Source: Chloroflexota bacterium (GTDB lineage Bacteria > Chloroflexota > Anaerolineae > Thermoflexales > Thermoflexaceae). Taken from it: DNA of 7,881 nt. Position numbers and translations under genes: made by a program. Of this stretch, positions 1 through 6,536 are shown in pieces; the stretch's first letter is position 1, and every line of letters begins with the position of its first letter. The stretch is from NCBI GenBank assembly GCA_030550075.1, contig JAUQQB010000123.1:1-7881 (forward strand), given 5' to 3'. Below the pieces are notes generated by a model. It was not told the DNA's origin. It saw only the letters and a list, made by a program, of their open reading frames with translations, and did not search any database.

Positions 1-33
1 CCCTCCCCACGGCCCTTTGGGCCGTGGGGAGGG
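1..33. repeat. Perfect GC hairpin, intergenic palindrome copy 1
   Basis: Bases 1-15 are the exact reverse complement of 19-33, giving a 15-bp stem with a TTT loop. The core is CGGCCC-TTT-GGGCCG flanked by CCTCCCC/GGGGAGG. No T-tract follows on either visible side; on the plus strand a G/A-rich run follows. The motif recurs in degenerate form at 3508-3530 and again at 5812-5852, each time between genes, so it looks like a dispersed intergenic palindrome. It could act as a U-tract-free terminator or transcript-end stabiliser for a gene ending left of the window; that role is inference. Confidence 0.75.
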
Positions 34-114
34 GGGAGAAAGGGGGGTGGGGCCATTCCGTCCCACCTTTAGAGCTTTCAACTGCGTAACTCCTAAGATT
101 ATTGAAAAGCCCCG

Positions 115-138
115 GTAGCACCATCCGTTGCTACTTTT
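115..138 (+). promoter_or_regulatory. Small hairpin with T4 in the kinase leader
   Basis: GTAGCA (115-120) pairs with TGCTAC (129-134) across an 8-nt loop, and TTTT follows at 135-138. A 6-bp stem with four T is too weak to call a terminator with confidence. It could instead be an operator half-site pair upstream of the kinase gene. Confidence 0.25.
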
Positions 139-154
139 CGCACACCCTCTGAGT

Positions 155-160
155 TAGAAT
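155..160 (+). promoter_or_regulatory. Possible -10 box for the kinase gene
   Basis: TAGAAT differs from the TATAAT consensus at one base. It would start transcription near base 167, which fits translation from ATG 198 but not from ATG 162. No convincing -35 box lies 16-18 bases upstream, so this is only a candidate. Confidence 0.2.
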
Positions 161-197
161 CATGCTTGCAGGCGCAAATGAAATAAAGGGAATCAAG

Positions 198-3100
198 ATG
201 GAGATGAGAAAGCAAGTTCTGCTAATTGATCCAAGGGAAGAGGACCGCCAGGAGATTCAGCAGCGTCTCCAGAGCGGTGTTCCTGAAATCGAATTGATCT
301 CCGTGAAAACGCTGGCAGGAGAGGAACGCCTCGAAGAGCTCAGCGCTGTTGATTTGATCCTCACCGAATGGCGGCTCCCGGGGATGGATGGCATTGAAGT
401 TCTCGGCGCCCTTCAGCAGCGGTGGCCTGGAGCGCCTGTAGTGGTGATCACCCGCGAGTGCACCCCCTCGCATGTAGCGGCGGCATTCCGGGCAGGGGTA
501 AAGGATGTGATCTTGAAATCGCCAGAGGATCTGGCCCGTCTGCCGGAAGTCGTGGCCGCGGTACTCTCTTCGCCCTCCCAGCTATCCATTCTCCCTCCAG
601 CGATCCTTCACCTCCTGATCGAGAGCGCCCAGGAGATCTTCTTGATCCTGAACCCTGATGGGACCATCCGTTATGGAAGCTCAGGGGTCCAGAGAGCCCT
701 CGGATACACTCCGGAAGAGCTCTCTGGCAAAAGGCTCCTGGATCTCCTTCACCCGGAGGACCTCCCCCTCGCGGTGGAAATCCTGCAACAGAAGCTTTGC
801 ACACCCGACGAGACCGCGACGCTGGAATTGCGCTTCCAGCATCAGGACGGCTCCTGGCGGGTTCTGGAAGTTACCGGGCGGGCCGTGGGGCGTGATCCAA
901 CGACCCGCATCCTGGGGCTCGTCTGCCAGGACCTCACCGAACAGCGCCTCATAGGAAGCGTGCTCCATCGATCCCATCTGCGATATGAGGAACTGGTCCA
1001 TACCTTGGATGAGCTGATTTGGGAAGCCGAGGGCGATCCGCTGCATATGACTTTCCTCAGCCAGCATGCGGAACGGCTTCTGGGCATTCCGCTCCATTAC
1101 GGAGAACGGGGGCTGGCCTTCTGGTGGGATTACGTTCATCCGGAGGATCGAGCTCGCGTCACGGAGGCCTACGCCCGTGCAGCCGCTGAGAATCGGGAGC
1201 GCATGCTGGAGTATCGCATGATCACCGCGGATGGACGAACGCTCTGGGTACGGGATCGGATCCGGGTTGTGAGGACGGCAGAGGGCGAAGTCCGGCTTCG
1301 AGGGGTAATCGTGGACATCACGGAGCAGAAGCGGGTGGAACGAGCTCGGGAAGCTCTGACCCGCGTCCTGCGCGTCTTAAATGAGCTTCCCGAACCCCTC
1401 TCGGCCTTCCCTCTGATTGCCATTGAAATCCGCGCCATCATGGATGGCCAGCGGATCAGTTTGGCGCTCCTGAATCCTGAGAGGGAAACACTCACGATTT
1501 GGAGCGATGACCCGGAGGCTCCTGAGCTTGCCCATGAGCAACGGTTCCTCCTATCTCAAACTGCCGCCGGGGCTGATATCCAGGCCGGTCGCCCGCACAT
1601 CAGCATGGATCTGGCCGCAGAGCAGGGGTTCCCTATTGAAGCCCGGCTGTATGCAGCCGGATATCGATCCAGCATCCATGCTCCAATCCGGCTGGGCGAG
1701 CAGGTGTTAGGAGCGCTGAGCGTGGCCTGGAAAGCGCCGGGAGCTCCGGGGCTCGAGGGGATGCCTTTTCTAAACCAAGTGGCCGAGGCGATAGCGGCGG
1801 CGCTCCTGCGGGCTCGCCTGATCACTGAGACGCGCCGACAGGCGGAGCATCTGGCCCTCCTGAACCAGCTGCTCACCATGGTCCACAAACCCCTGACGCT
1901 TCCAGAGGTGCTCCAGGTGGCGGTCACGGAGCTCGTCCAGGCCCTGGGGGTTGATCGGGGGGCGATCGCACTGCGACAGCAGCCCGGCGATCGTCTCCTG
2001 GTCGTGGCAGAGTACAACCCGATTGGAACCCCTTCTGGGTTGGGGCTGATGATCCCGGTGGCCAAGAACCCTTCGATGGTGCAAATCCTGGCCACCCGGT
2101 GTCCCCTGCAGATCGCTCAGGTCGCCATGGATCCCCGATTGGGTCCAGTAGGCCCCCGCCTGGCTGAACTCGGGATCCAATCCCTGCTCATCGTTCCCAT
2201 GATCATCCATGGGGAAGTGATCGGCACGATTGGCCTGGATAGCGTTCGCCAGCCCCGGGTGTTCAGTGAGGAGGAAATCCGGCTGGCCCAGGCAGCGGCT
2301 ATGCAGGCCGCCATCGCAGTGGAGCGAGCGCGGATCCTGGAGGATCTTCGGAATCAATCCGCGCGGTTGCGAATCCTCTATGCGACCGCACAGGCCTTGG
2401 TGGAACCCCGTGAACTATCCCATATGATGCGACGGGCGCTGGAGGTCATTCTCCTTCATCTCCCCGCTAACGGGGCCAGCGTTTATATCGCGGACGAAAA
2501 GAGATCGGGACGGCTTCGGGTCGTGGTGGAGGTGGGCTACTCCGCCACCCCGGTCACCCACGCCGTGTGGGAAGGGATTGAGGAGACCATCACCAACCGT
2601 GTGGCCGCTCAGGGGGAGCCCCTCTGGGTGGAAGATTGTGCCGATTATCCCTATCCTCCTCTCAGCCGCTGGATCGTGGAGCGCGAGAAGATCCGTAGCC
2701 ACGCGGCCCTCCCCATACGCCGCCAGGGCGAAACCCTGGGCGTCCTCCACGTGATCTGGCGCTCCCCTCGCGTCTTTGACCCCGAGACCCGCGTGCTTCT
2801 TCAGAGCGTGGCGGACCTGCTTGCCCTGGGGGTTCACAGCGCCCGGCTGCTGGAACGCACCCGGGAGCAGGCGGCCCATCTGGAAACTCTTAATCAGGCG
2901 CTACAAGAGGCGCTGGCGTTGCGAGAGCAGATCATTCAAAATGTTTCCCACGAATTGCGCATGCCTCTGGCGATCATCCTGGGCTACCTGGATCTCATCC
3001 TGGACGAGCCTTCCGACGAGCTGGCCCCGTGGCTTCTTGAGAAGCTCTCGTTGATCCGTGACCGGGCAAGGCATCTACGGGCGCTGATCGAGCAACTCCT

Positions 3101-3500
3101 GATCCTTCAGGACCTTCAGAAATCGTCAACCCTCCGTTTGCAAGAACTGGATTTCGGACCGTGGCTTGCGGAAATTCAGCCCTTCCGGGGGAGAGGTATG
3201 GATCCGGGCTTGGCGTCAGGAGATGGAAATCGTCGTGGCCGTGGCGGATCAGGGGATTGGGGTGCCACCGGATCAGCTGGATCGGATCTTCGATCGGTTC
3301 TATCAGGTGGATGGGAGTCCCCGGCGGCGTTACGGCGGAATGGGGATCGGTCTGGCCTTATGCCGCGAGATTATCGAACGCCACGGGGGACGGATCTGGG
3401 CGGAGAGCCCAGGTCGAGGGTTAGTGATCTCCTTTACATTGCCGATCGCATCCGGTTTGTAGGGCTTACACCGTTAGTCCGCGCGGGGGGAGTTCCATAG
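198..3500 (+). CDS. Multi-domain sensor histidine kinase with broken ATPase domain
   Basis: Soluble sensor kinase with no membrane segment. Start ATG 198 is chosen because AAGGG (186-190) sits 7 bases upstream; in-frame ATG 162 has no Shine-Dalgarno. Domains, numbered from 198: degenerate receiver (about 5-120), PAS1 (138-253), PAS2 (262-380, ending in a DITEQKR-type motif), GAF1 (388-540), GAF2 (545-715), GAF3 (721-885), HisKA (908-973) with SHELRMPL and phospho-accepting His918. After about residue 990 the frame no longer encodes the ATPase domain; the last 110 residues are low-complexity, Gly/Arg-rich readthrough. The G1 and G2 boxes continue in another frame (3166-3462), and the N box is absent altogether. 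In the receiver, the phospho-acceptor Asp is Glu57 (LTEWRLPGMDG) and the second acidic residue is Pro12, while Asp11, Thr85 and Lys107 remain. Family role: autophosphorylation of His and transfer to a response regulator. As written it should be inactive, unless the defect is an assembly error. Confidence 0.85.
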   Translation: MEMRKQVLLIDPREEDRQEIQQRLQSGVPEIELISVKTLAGEERLEELSAVDLILTEWRLPGMDGIEVLGALQQRWPGAPVVVITRECTPSHVAAAFRAGVKDVILKSPEDLARLPEVVAAVLSSPSQLSILPPAILHLLIESAQEIFLILNPDGTIRYGSSGVQRALGYTPEELSGKRLLDLLHPEDLPLAVEILQQKLCTPDETATLELRFQHQDGSWRVLEVTGRAVGRDPTTRILGLVCQDLTEQRLIGSVLHRSHLRYEELVHTLDELIWEAEGDPLHMTFLSQHAERLLGIPLHYGERGLAFWWDYVHPEDRARVTEAYARAAAENRERMLEYRMITADGRTLWVRDRIRVVRTAEGEVRLRGVIVDITEQKRVERAREALTRVLRVLNELPEPLSAFPLIAIEIRAIMDGQRISLALLNPERETLTIWSDDPEAPELAHEQRFLLSQTAAGADIQAGRPHISMDLAAEQGFPIEARLYAAGYRSSIHAPIRLGEQVLGALSVAWKAPGAPGLEGMPFLNQVAEAIAAALLRARLITETRRQAEHLALLNQLLTMVHKPLTLPEVLQVAVTELVQALGVDRGAIALRQQPGDRLLVVAEYNPIGTPSGLGLMIPVAKNPSMVQILATRCPLQIAQVAMDPRLGPVGPRLAELGIQSLLIVPMIIHGEVIGTIGLDSVRQPRVFSEEEIRLAQAAAMQAAIAVERARILEDLRNQSARLRILYATAQALVEPRELSHMMRRALEVILLHLPANGASVYIADEKRSGRLRVVVEVGYSATPVTHAVWEGIEETITNRVAAQGEPLWVEDCADYPYPPLSRWIVEREKIRSHAALPIRRQGETLGVLHVIWRSPRVFDPETRVLLQSVADLLALGVHSARLLERTREQAAHLETLNQALQEALALREQIIQNVSHELRMPLAIILGYLDLILDEPSDELAPWLLEKLSLIRDRARHLRALIEQLLILQDLQKSSTLRLQELDFGPWLAEIQPFRGRGMDPGLASGDGNRRGRGGSGDWGATGSAGSDLRSVLSGGWESPAALRRNGDRSGLMPRDYRTPRGTDLGGEPRSRVSDLLYIADRIRFVGLTPLVRAGGVP
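3166..3462 (+). pseudogene. Out-of-frame remnant of the kinase HATPase_c domain
   Basis: This frame encodes the C-terminal half of a histidine-kinase ATP-binding domain: KFSPSGG (normally right after the N box), then a DQGIGVP G1 box, an IFDRFYQVD F box, and a GGMGIGLAL G2 box followed by ERHGGRIWAES. It ends at TAG 3460-3462. It directly abuts the post-HisKA sequence of the upstream frame (LDFGPWLAE), so the roughly 50 residues that should carry the N box (Asn and ATP/Mg contacts) are missing. A non-triplet deletion of about 150 bp near 3165-3174 explains both the loss and the frame change. It has no start codon with a ribosome binding site and is not an independent gene. Confidence 0.8.
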
Positions 3501-3507
3501 GCCCTTT

Positions 3508-3530
3508 CCCATGGCCCTTTGGGCCGGGGG
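3508..3530. repeat. Degenerate intergenic palindrome copy 2
   Basis: CCCATGGCCC-TTT-GGGCCGGGGG forms a 10-position stem with one wobble and one mismatch. It contains the same GGCCC-TTT-GGGCC core as the hairpin at 1-33, and the flanks align (CCCTTTCCC versus CCCTCCCC). It lies just past the kinase stop codon and could end or protect that transcript. No T-tract follows. Confidence 0.55.
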
Positions 3531-3584
3531 AGCAGGTCGCAAGTTACGTTAGCCTGGCGAAGCAGGGTTAGAGGAAAGACCTTC

Positions 3585-3617
3585 ATGATCATCCCCATCC
3601 CCAGGAGGCTTCGATGA
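3585..3617 (+). other. Possible 10-codon leader ORF overlapping the transporter start
   Basis: ATG 3585 follows a GAGG element at 3571-3574 and encodes MIIPIPRRLR, ending at TGA 3615-3617. The two consecutive AGG Arg codons (3603-3608) are also the Shine-Dalgarno sequence of the transporter, and the stop overlaps its ATGATGA start. This arrangement would allow translational coupling, but a 10-codon frame can occur by chance. Confidence 0.2.
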
Positions 3618-4885
3618 TGACGACCGCGCGAGGCGCTGCCACCACTTGGCCTCAGTGGATCGCTCTGAGCATGTATGGGCTTGCTCTGACCATGACCTCC
3701 AATGTCGTCGATCCCCCCTGGTTAAGCCAGAAGGCCAGCGAGCTGGCGGGCCTGGGCTGGCAGAACACGCTGCTGGGCAGCGTGGCCTTCATCGGCCTGA
3801 TCTGGGCCGCCCTTGTCCAGCCGATCTTTGGGGCCTGGAGTGATCGGGTCCGTAGCCCTTGGGGACGCCGCAAGCCGTTCCTCTGGTTGGGCAGCCTGCT
3901 CTTAGCCCTGGCCCTGGCCCTCTTGGTTGCCGCGCCTTCTGTGCCTCTGCTCATCCTGGCCCTACTCCTGGCGCAAACGTTCTCCAACATGGTGCAGGCC
4001 GCTTACCAGGGATTGATCCCCGATCACGTGCCGGAGGATCAGCGAGGCCGGGCCTCCGGGATCAAGGGGTTTATGGAGATCCCGGCCGTGGTGATCGGCC
4101 CGCTGATCGCCGGTTATTTCCTGGGCCGGGGGCAAATCTGGGGCCCCTATCCGGTGCTGCTGATGCTCTATCTTCTGGTCGGAGTCCTCACAGCGGTTGC
4201 TGTTCCTTCTCAGGCCCTGGCTGAGCCCCCCACCCGTCGCCCCACGTGGATCTATCAGGTGGAATGGAGCCGCGCCCCCACTTTTGCCTTCTGGCTGGCT
4301 CACCGCCTCGTGTTCTGGTGGGCCTTGCTCACCTTGCGCACCTTCCTGATCTTCTTCTTCCGGGATACGATGGGCCTGACGATGGAACAGGCTCAGGCTT
4401 TAAATGGGACCCTTTCCGCGATCCTTGGGGCAATGATCCTGCTGCTGATGGTGCCTTCCGGTGCCCTGGCCGATCGCTGGGGCGTGCGGCCGCTGCTATG
4501 GGGCGCAGGGATCCTCGCCGGTTTAGGGACCTTTGGCTTCCTGGGTGTCTCCCGGCTATATGGACGGCCGGAGCTTCCGGTGCTGGTGGCCGCCTCGCTG
4601 ATTATCGGTGTGGGCGTTGCCCTGTTCGTGGCGGCCAGCTGGACCTGGATCACCCGCATTGTGCCATCCGATGAGGCGGCTCGCTATCTGGGGCTTGGGA
4701 ACATCGCCACAGCGGTTGGCAGCGCCATCGCCCGCCTGAGCGGCCCGACCATCGACGCGCTGAACCGGGCGACGGGCAGCTTGCTGGGCTACGATGTAAT
4801 CTACAGCCTGGCTGGCCTGTTGTTCCTGGGCAGCCTGCTCTTGGCGCGCCCGCCGGCGGGCCGGCAAACGTCCATAATTCGGTAA
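3614..4885 (+). CDS. MFS transporter, 12 membrane helices
   Basis: A 423-residue integral membrane protein of the Major Facilitator Superfamily, the usual family length. About 12 hydrophobic helices are visible (roughly 15-32, 50-72, 89-107, 108-128, 150-171, 178-197, 226-248, 266-282, 295-313, 325-345, 360-382, 393-412). The cytoplasmic loop between helices 2 and 3 carries motif A (G73, D77, R78, then G84-R85-R86-K87-P88), and the second half repeats it (G283, D287, R288, G290). The long form with GRRKP resembles sugar:cation symporters of the GPH and SLC45 types, but the substrate cannot be read from sequence. AGGAGG (3603-3608) lies 5 bases before ATG 3614 and 8 before ATG 3617; either may be used. 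It stands alone on the plus strand, 113 bp beyond the kinase, and converges on the anti-sigma gene. Confidence 0.88.
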   Translation: MMTTARGAATTWPQWIALSMYGLALTMTSNVVDPPWLSQKASELAGLGWQNTLLGSVAFIGLIWAALVQPIFGAWSDRVRSPWGRRKPFLWLGSLLLALALALLVAAPSVPLLILALLLAQTFSNMVQAAYQGLIPDHVPEDQRGRASGIKGFMEIPAVVIGPLIAGYFLGRGQIWGPYPVLLMLYLLVGVLTAVAVPSQALAEPPTRRPTWIYQVEWSRAPTFAFWLAHRLVFWWALLTLRTFLIFFFRDTMGLTMEQAQALNGTLSAILGAMILLLMVPSGALADRWGVRPLLWGAGILAGLGTFGFLGVSRLYGRPELPVLVAASLIIGVGVALFVAASWTWITRIVPSDEAARYLGLGNIATAVGSAIARLSGPTIDALNRATGSLLGYDVIYSLAGLLFLGSLLLARPPAGRQTSIIR

Positions 4886-5025
4886 CGCACGGATTTCTCC
4901 CTCTAAGGGCTGACGGATCCCCAGTTTTGGCCGGTGACAGATCGAAGCTGTAGCGTCCCCTTTATCCCAGGCATTTTGGGGTGGATGAAGGAGTTTGTCC
5001 TGCACGAGCCCTCGTCAAACCCTGA
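4886..5025. other. Convergent intergenic gap with a weak hairpin
   Basis: A 140-bp gap between the ends of the transporter (plus) and the anti-sigma gene (minus). The only structure seen is a 6-bp stem with one wobble, ATCCCA (4964-4969) with TGGGGT (4977-4982), without a T-tract on either side. No clear bidirectional terminator and no small gene are visible. Confidence 0.4.
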
Positions 5026-5706
5026 CTAACGGGGCCGCTGGCTCCGCCACCGATCCAGGGCGAAGAGCCCGATCACCCCAAGCAGGAGCAAAAACTCGAG
5101 GATCCGCAACGGGGGAAGCGGGAAAGTGGGAGAGGAGGGCGGCGGGATCTCCTGGGTCGCAGGCAACCGCTCCATTGCAGTGGTCGGAGTAGCCTGGGGA
5201 ATTGCCAGGCCAAACAATGGCGCTGGAGAAGGCGTGGGGCTCATAGCGTGCTCCTCCAGGGCGCGCAACGCTTCCCGCCCCATTTCAGTAGCCGGAGCGG
5301 CGGCTGGCGCCATCGCCGGCCCTGGGGCCATCCGCCCCATGGACAGAATCAAATCCAGGCTCAGAACCAAGATGAATGCTGCGGCCACTGCCCATGCTAC
5401 CCGTCGAGGCCAGCCCACCGGCTGGGGCACACGGGCGACCTGCTCCGGCCGAATCGCAAACGAACGAGGCGCTCGCACAGGCGGCAGAGCTCGCAGGGCC
5501 TGAACTGTCCAGCGGAGGGTCTCCCATGAGCGAGCGCATGGGGTACATGCGCGCAGATGGGCTTCCACCCGCGCCTGCTCTCCGGGATCCAGGCGGCCGT
5601 CCAGATACAGGGAAAGCCGATCCTGAACCCACCGATGTTCGTCCACTTTCTGATGAAAGAACGGCATTCTTGACCACGCAGAGAGTTTGTCGTCTAATCC
5701 AGCCAT
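5026..5706 (-). CDS. Membrane-anchored zinc-finger anti-sigma factor
   Basis: A 226-residue protein with an N-terminal cytoplasmic zf-HC2-type anti-sigma domain: His50-x3-Cys54-x2-Cys57, with a possible upstream ligand at His24. A PRSF motif (80-83), recurrent in my recollection among Chloroflexota anti-sigma proteins, follows. Membrane helix 1 spans about 103-123. A Pro/Ala/Thr-rich segment (124-198) should lie outside the membrane, and a second hydrophobic segment (200-217) precedes a basic tail (DRWRSQRPR). In this family the zinc domain binds and silences the cognate ECF sigma factor until an envelope signal releases it. The partner is almost certainly the sigma factor 202 nt upstream. 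Neither ATG 5706 nor the internal ATG 5667 has a good Shine-Dalgarno; the longer frame is kept. The two-helix topology is less common than a single helix. Confidence 0.85.
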   Translation of the reverse strand: MAGLDDKLSAWSRMPFFHQKVDEHRWVQDRLSLYLDGRLDPGEQARVEAHLRACTPCARSWETLRWTVQALRALPPVRAPRSFAIRPEQVARVPQPVGWPRRVAWAVAAAFILVLSLDLILSMGRMAPGPAMAPAAAPATEMGREALRALEEHAMSPTPSPAPLFGLAIPQATPTTAMERLPATQEIPPPSSPTFPLPPLRILEFLLLLGVIGLFALDRWRSQRPR

Positions 5707-5811
5707 CCGACGCTTTTCACTGGAATCTGACAGGAGTTCTATCCCCTGGAAAGCAGCGAAATGGCCCCAAAAGCCCCCTTACCCTAAATCACGTAACAGT
5801 CATGCCCCCTT

Positions 5812-5852
5812 CTCTTCCTCCCCGCGGCCCAAGGGGCCACGGGGAGGAAGAG
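5812..5852 (-). repeat. Long GC hairpin, intergenic palindrome copy 3
   Basis: Bases 5812-5830 pair with 5834-5852: a 19-bp stem with a single C/A mismatch and a 3-nt loop. The inner part (CCTCCCCGCGGCCC / GGGCC-ACGGGGAGG) matches the family seen at 1-33 and 3508-3530. It lies in the gap between the sigma and anti-sigma genes. Read on the minus strand it is followed by a purine-rich stretch, not a T-tract, so terminator function is possible but not the classical intrinsic type. Confidence 0.7.
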
Positions 5853-5871
5853 AATAAATATCTTTGAGGAT

Positions 5872-5899
5872 TGGGCCGGGGCCGAAGGCCCCTGACCCA
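5872..5899 (-). terminator. Hairpin just after the sigma factor stop codon
   Basis: GGGGCC (5878-5883) pairs with GGCCCC (5887-5892) across a 3-nt loop, and outer TGGG (5872-5875) pairs with CCCA (5896-5899) across a small internal loop. On the minus strand it begins 10 bases after the sigma gene stop, and the following sequence contains a moderately T-rich ATATTTATT. Position and strength suggest a terminator or attenuator; the absence of a clean T-tract lowers confidence. Confidence 0.5.
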
Positions 5900-5908
5900 T
5901 TCTGTTCT

Positions 5909-6520
5909 CTAAGAGGGACGTATCTTCCCGGGCAAAAGTTCCCGATGGACGAGTAGGAAATCGCGGGCCCGCATGCGGGCCCGGCTCAGGCGCGACTTCA
6001 CCGTTCCCAGAGGCACCTGGAGGATCTCCGCGATCTCTTCATAGGAATAGCCCTCAATATCGGAAAGCACCAGGACAATGCGCTGGTCCTCAGGAAGACT
6101 CTGGATCGCGCGATGGAGCAAATCAGCTAACTCCCGGCGCTCCACATAGAACTCTGGCCCTTCTACCGGTGGAAGGGTCATCTCCACATCAGGGCCCTGA
6201 TCTACCACGAACAGCGCATCGAGGGAAGCTTGCGGTCGACGGCGACGGCGGCGCAATTCGTCATAACAGACATTCGTCACAATGCGGGTGAGCCATGCCA
6301 GGAAAGAGCCGCCGCGGAATCCCCGAATCCCCCGGAAAGCAGCGATGAGGGCCTCCTGCATCGCGTCCGCGGCTGAATCATGATCGCCCATAATACGATA
6401 CGCGATGTGGTAGAGGCGATCCTGGTAACGGCGCGCGAGCTCGTTGAACGCCTCCAGGTCGCCGGAGCGGGCCGCCTCGATCAGCCGGGCCTCTTCAGGA
6501 AAGGAAGCCGATGGGGTCAT
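5909..6520 (-). CDS. ECF-type RNA polymerase sigma-70 factor
   Basis: A 203-residue sigma factor with only regions 2 and 4, the ECF plan. Region 2 (about 22-95) shows the ARRYQDRLYHIAYRI helix, the core-binding D52-A-M-Q-E-A, and the -10 recognition helix F73-LAWLTRIVTNVCYDELRRR, ending in six arginines (90-95). Region 4 (about 131-190) has SLPEDQRIVL and a helix-turn-helix, YSYEEIAEILQVPLGTVKSRLSRAR (158-182, split here only by domain logic), for -35 contact. The start is set at ATG 6520; an in-frame TTG at 6544 would overlap the glycosyltransferase stop and add eight residues that do not resemble the family. An AAGGG lies about 13 bases upstream of ATG 6520, rather far. It follows the glycosyltransferase by 16 nt, so shared transcription is likely. 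Its partner inhibitor is the zinc-finger protein downstream. Confidence 0.9.
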   Translation of the reverse strand: MTPSASFPEEARLIEAARSGDLEAFNELARRYQDRLYHIAYRIMGDHDSAADAMQEALIAAFRGIRGFRGGSFLAWLTRIVTNVCYDELRRRRRRPQASLDALFVVDQGPDVEMTLPPVEGPEFYVERRELADLLHRAIQSLPEDQRIVLVLSDIEGYSYEEIAEILQVPLGTVKSRLSRARMRARDFLLVHRELLPGKIRPS

Positions 6521-6536
6521 ATACGAGCGCCGACCC

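Noticed and set aside
162..197. ATG 162 as the kinase start
   Set aside because: No Shine-Dalgarno upstream, and the receiver domain begins just after ATG 198, which has AAGGG at good spacing. It cannot be fully excluded.
3161..3424. Third-frame open stretch over the ATPase remnant
   Set aside because: It encodes no ATPase motifs; the G1 and G2 boxes are in the frame of 3166-3462.
3543..5797. Shared heptamer GTTACGT upstream of the transporter (3543-3549) and of the anti-sigma gene (5791-5797, minus strand) as a sigma-factor target
   Set aside because: No matching -10 element at a constant spacing was found in the two places, and a 7-mer match is weak evidence.
5126..5867. Plus-strand open frames opposite the anti-sigma gene
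   Set aside because: They are low-complexity Arg/Ala/Gly-rich antisense frames with no family features; the minus frame has a clear zinc finger and membrane helices.
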